Shown here in pieces: positions 17,385 to 17,580 of a stretch of 17,580 nt of DNA; positions within the stretch are counted from its first letter, which is position 1; each line of letters starts with the position of its first letter. Origin of the DNA: Kalaharituber pfeilii. Its lineage: Eukaryota > Ascomycota > Pezizomycetes > Pezizales > Pezizaceae. The notes under the pieces are model-generated. The model searched no databases. It was not told the DNA's origin and saw only the letters and a list, made by a program, of their open reading frames with translations. The DNA is taken from assembly GCA_015179045.1 (NCBI GenBank), contig WHUZ01000258.1, positions 1 through 17,580 on the forward strand, written 5' to 3'. A program made the translations under genes and the position numbers.

Positions 17385-17580
17385 TATTACGGCTAAGGTG
17401 GAAACTTGCCTACCACGTGGCAAGGGGCAAGGGTTTCCACTACTAATTAGCTGCCACGGCTAAAGGTGAAGACTTACCCAAGGGGAAAACGCTGACCTGC
17501 ATCGAACATAAGACCAATGCTGATTGACTGGACTGATCACCCGTTAGGCTTGGCTGTTGATTCTCGCATCGTTTAGATAG
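17385..17580 (+). repeat. 3' LTR of element A, cut by window end
   Basis: It begins TATTACGG, which is TGTTACGG of the 5' LTR with one G-to-A change. It follows 12230-12430 closely, with a few small indels and mostly transition differences. About 460 bp of it should lie beyond the window. Confidence 0.92.

Larger units (their letters stand above)
12230..17580 (+). mobile_element. Element A: Ty3/Gypsy retrotransposon, 3' LTR cut by window end
   Basis: The 5' LTR is 12230-12888, the internal part 12889-17384 (about 4.5 kb), and the 3' LTR starts at 17385. The first 196 bp of the 3' LTR match the start of the 5' LTR at most positions. The internal order is primer-binding site, gag, protease, RT, RNase H, integrase and purine tract. 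It is the youngest-looking unit in the window: least AT-rich and mainly disabled by small indels and scattered stops. It interrupts the integrase of element D. The five bases before it (GAAAG, 12225-12229) should recur just after its 3' LTR, beyond the window. Confidence 0.9.

Noticed and set aside
1..17580. A new defence or biosynthetic system
   Set aside because: No host-type gene, operon or non-transposon enzyme could be read on either strand. Almost all coding signal is explained by retroelement remnants.

Overview
The window looks like a repeat island from a filamentous ascomycete genome. I found no intact host gene, no RNA gene and no bacterial-type gene. Nearly everything can be read as broken Ty3/Gypsy-type LTR retrotransposons. 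Many stops are TAA, TAG or TGA where CAA, CAG, TGG or CGA would be expected, and TpA and CTAG are very common on the left. That is the pattern of repeat-induced point mutation (RIP, CpA to TpA), which points to an ascomycete; I cannot name a species.

Layout. (1) 1-911: an element tail with a purine tract and a probable LTR edge at 75, then an unrecognised minus-strand reading frame (315-806) with 14 in-frame stops. (2) Element C, 912-4390, minus strand: two LTRs of about 600 bp, a primer-binding site, gag with a decayed zinc knuckle and a protease remnant, but no reverse transcriptase, RNase H or integrase. (3) Element B, 4391-5703, plus strand: integrase with a C-terminal chromodomain and a purine tract, followed by an LTR at 5704-6367. 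(4) Element D, 6368-12229, plus strand: coiled-coil gag, protease, RT, RNase H and integrase, all mutated. An 826-bp foreign segment (10573-11398) flanked by CAGACA repeats and holding three 138-bp tandem repeats sits inside its pol. (5) Element A, 12230 to beyond the window end, plus strand: a 659-bp 5' LTR, gag, protease, RT, RNase H, integrase, purine tract and the first 196 bp of the 3' LTR. It interrupts the integrase of D.

History. The right-hand element A is much less AT-rich (by eye) and is mainly broken by small indels. D is intermediate, and the left third is the most heavily mutated. Element C belongs to the same family as A, judged from LTR, leader and protease similarity, but is far more decayed, so this family was active at least twice. 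No module appears able to make a working protein. The most unusual items are the CAGACA-flanked insertion with its tandem repeats, and element C as a pol-less relative of A.
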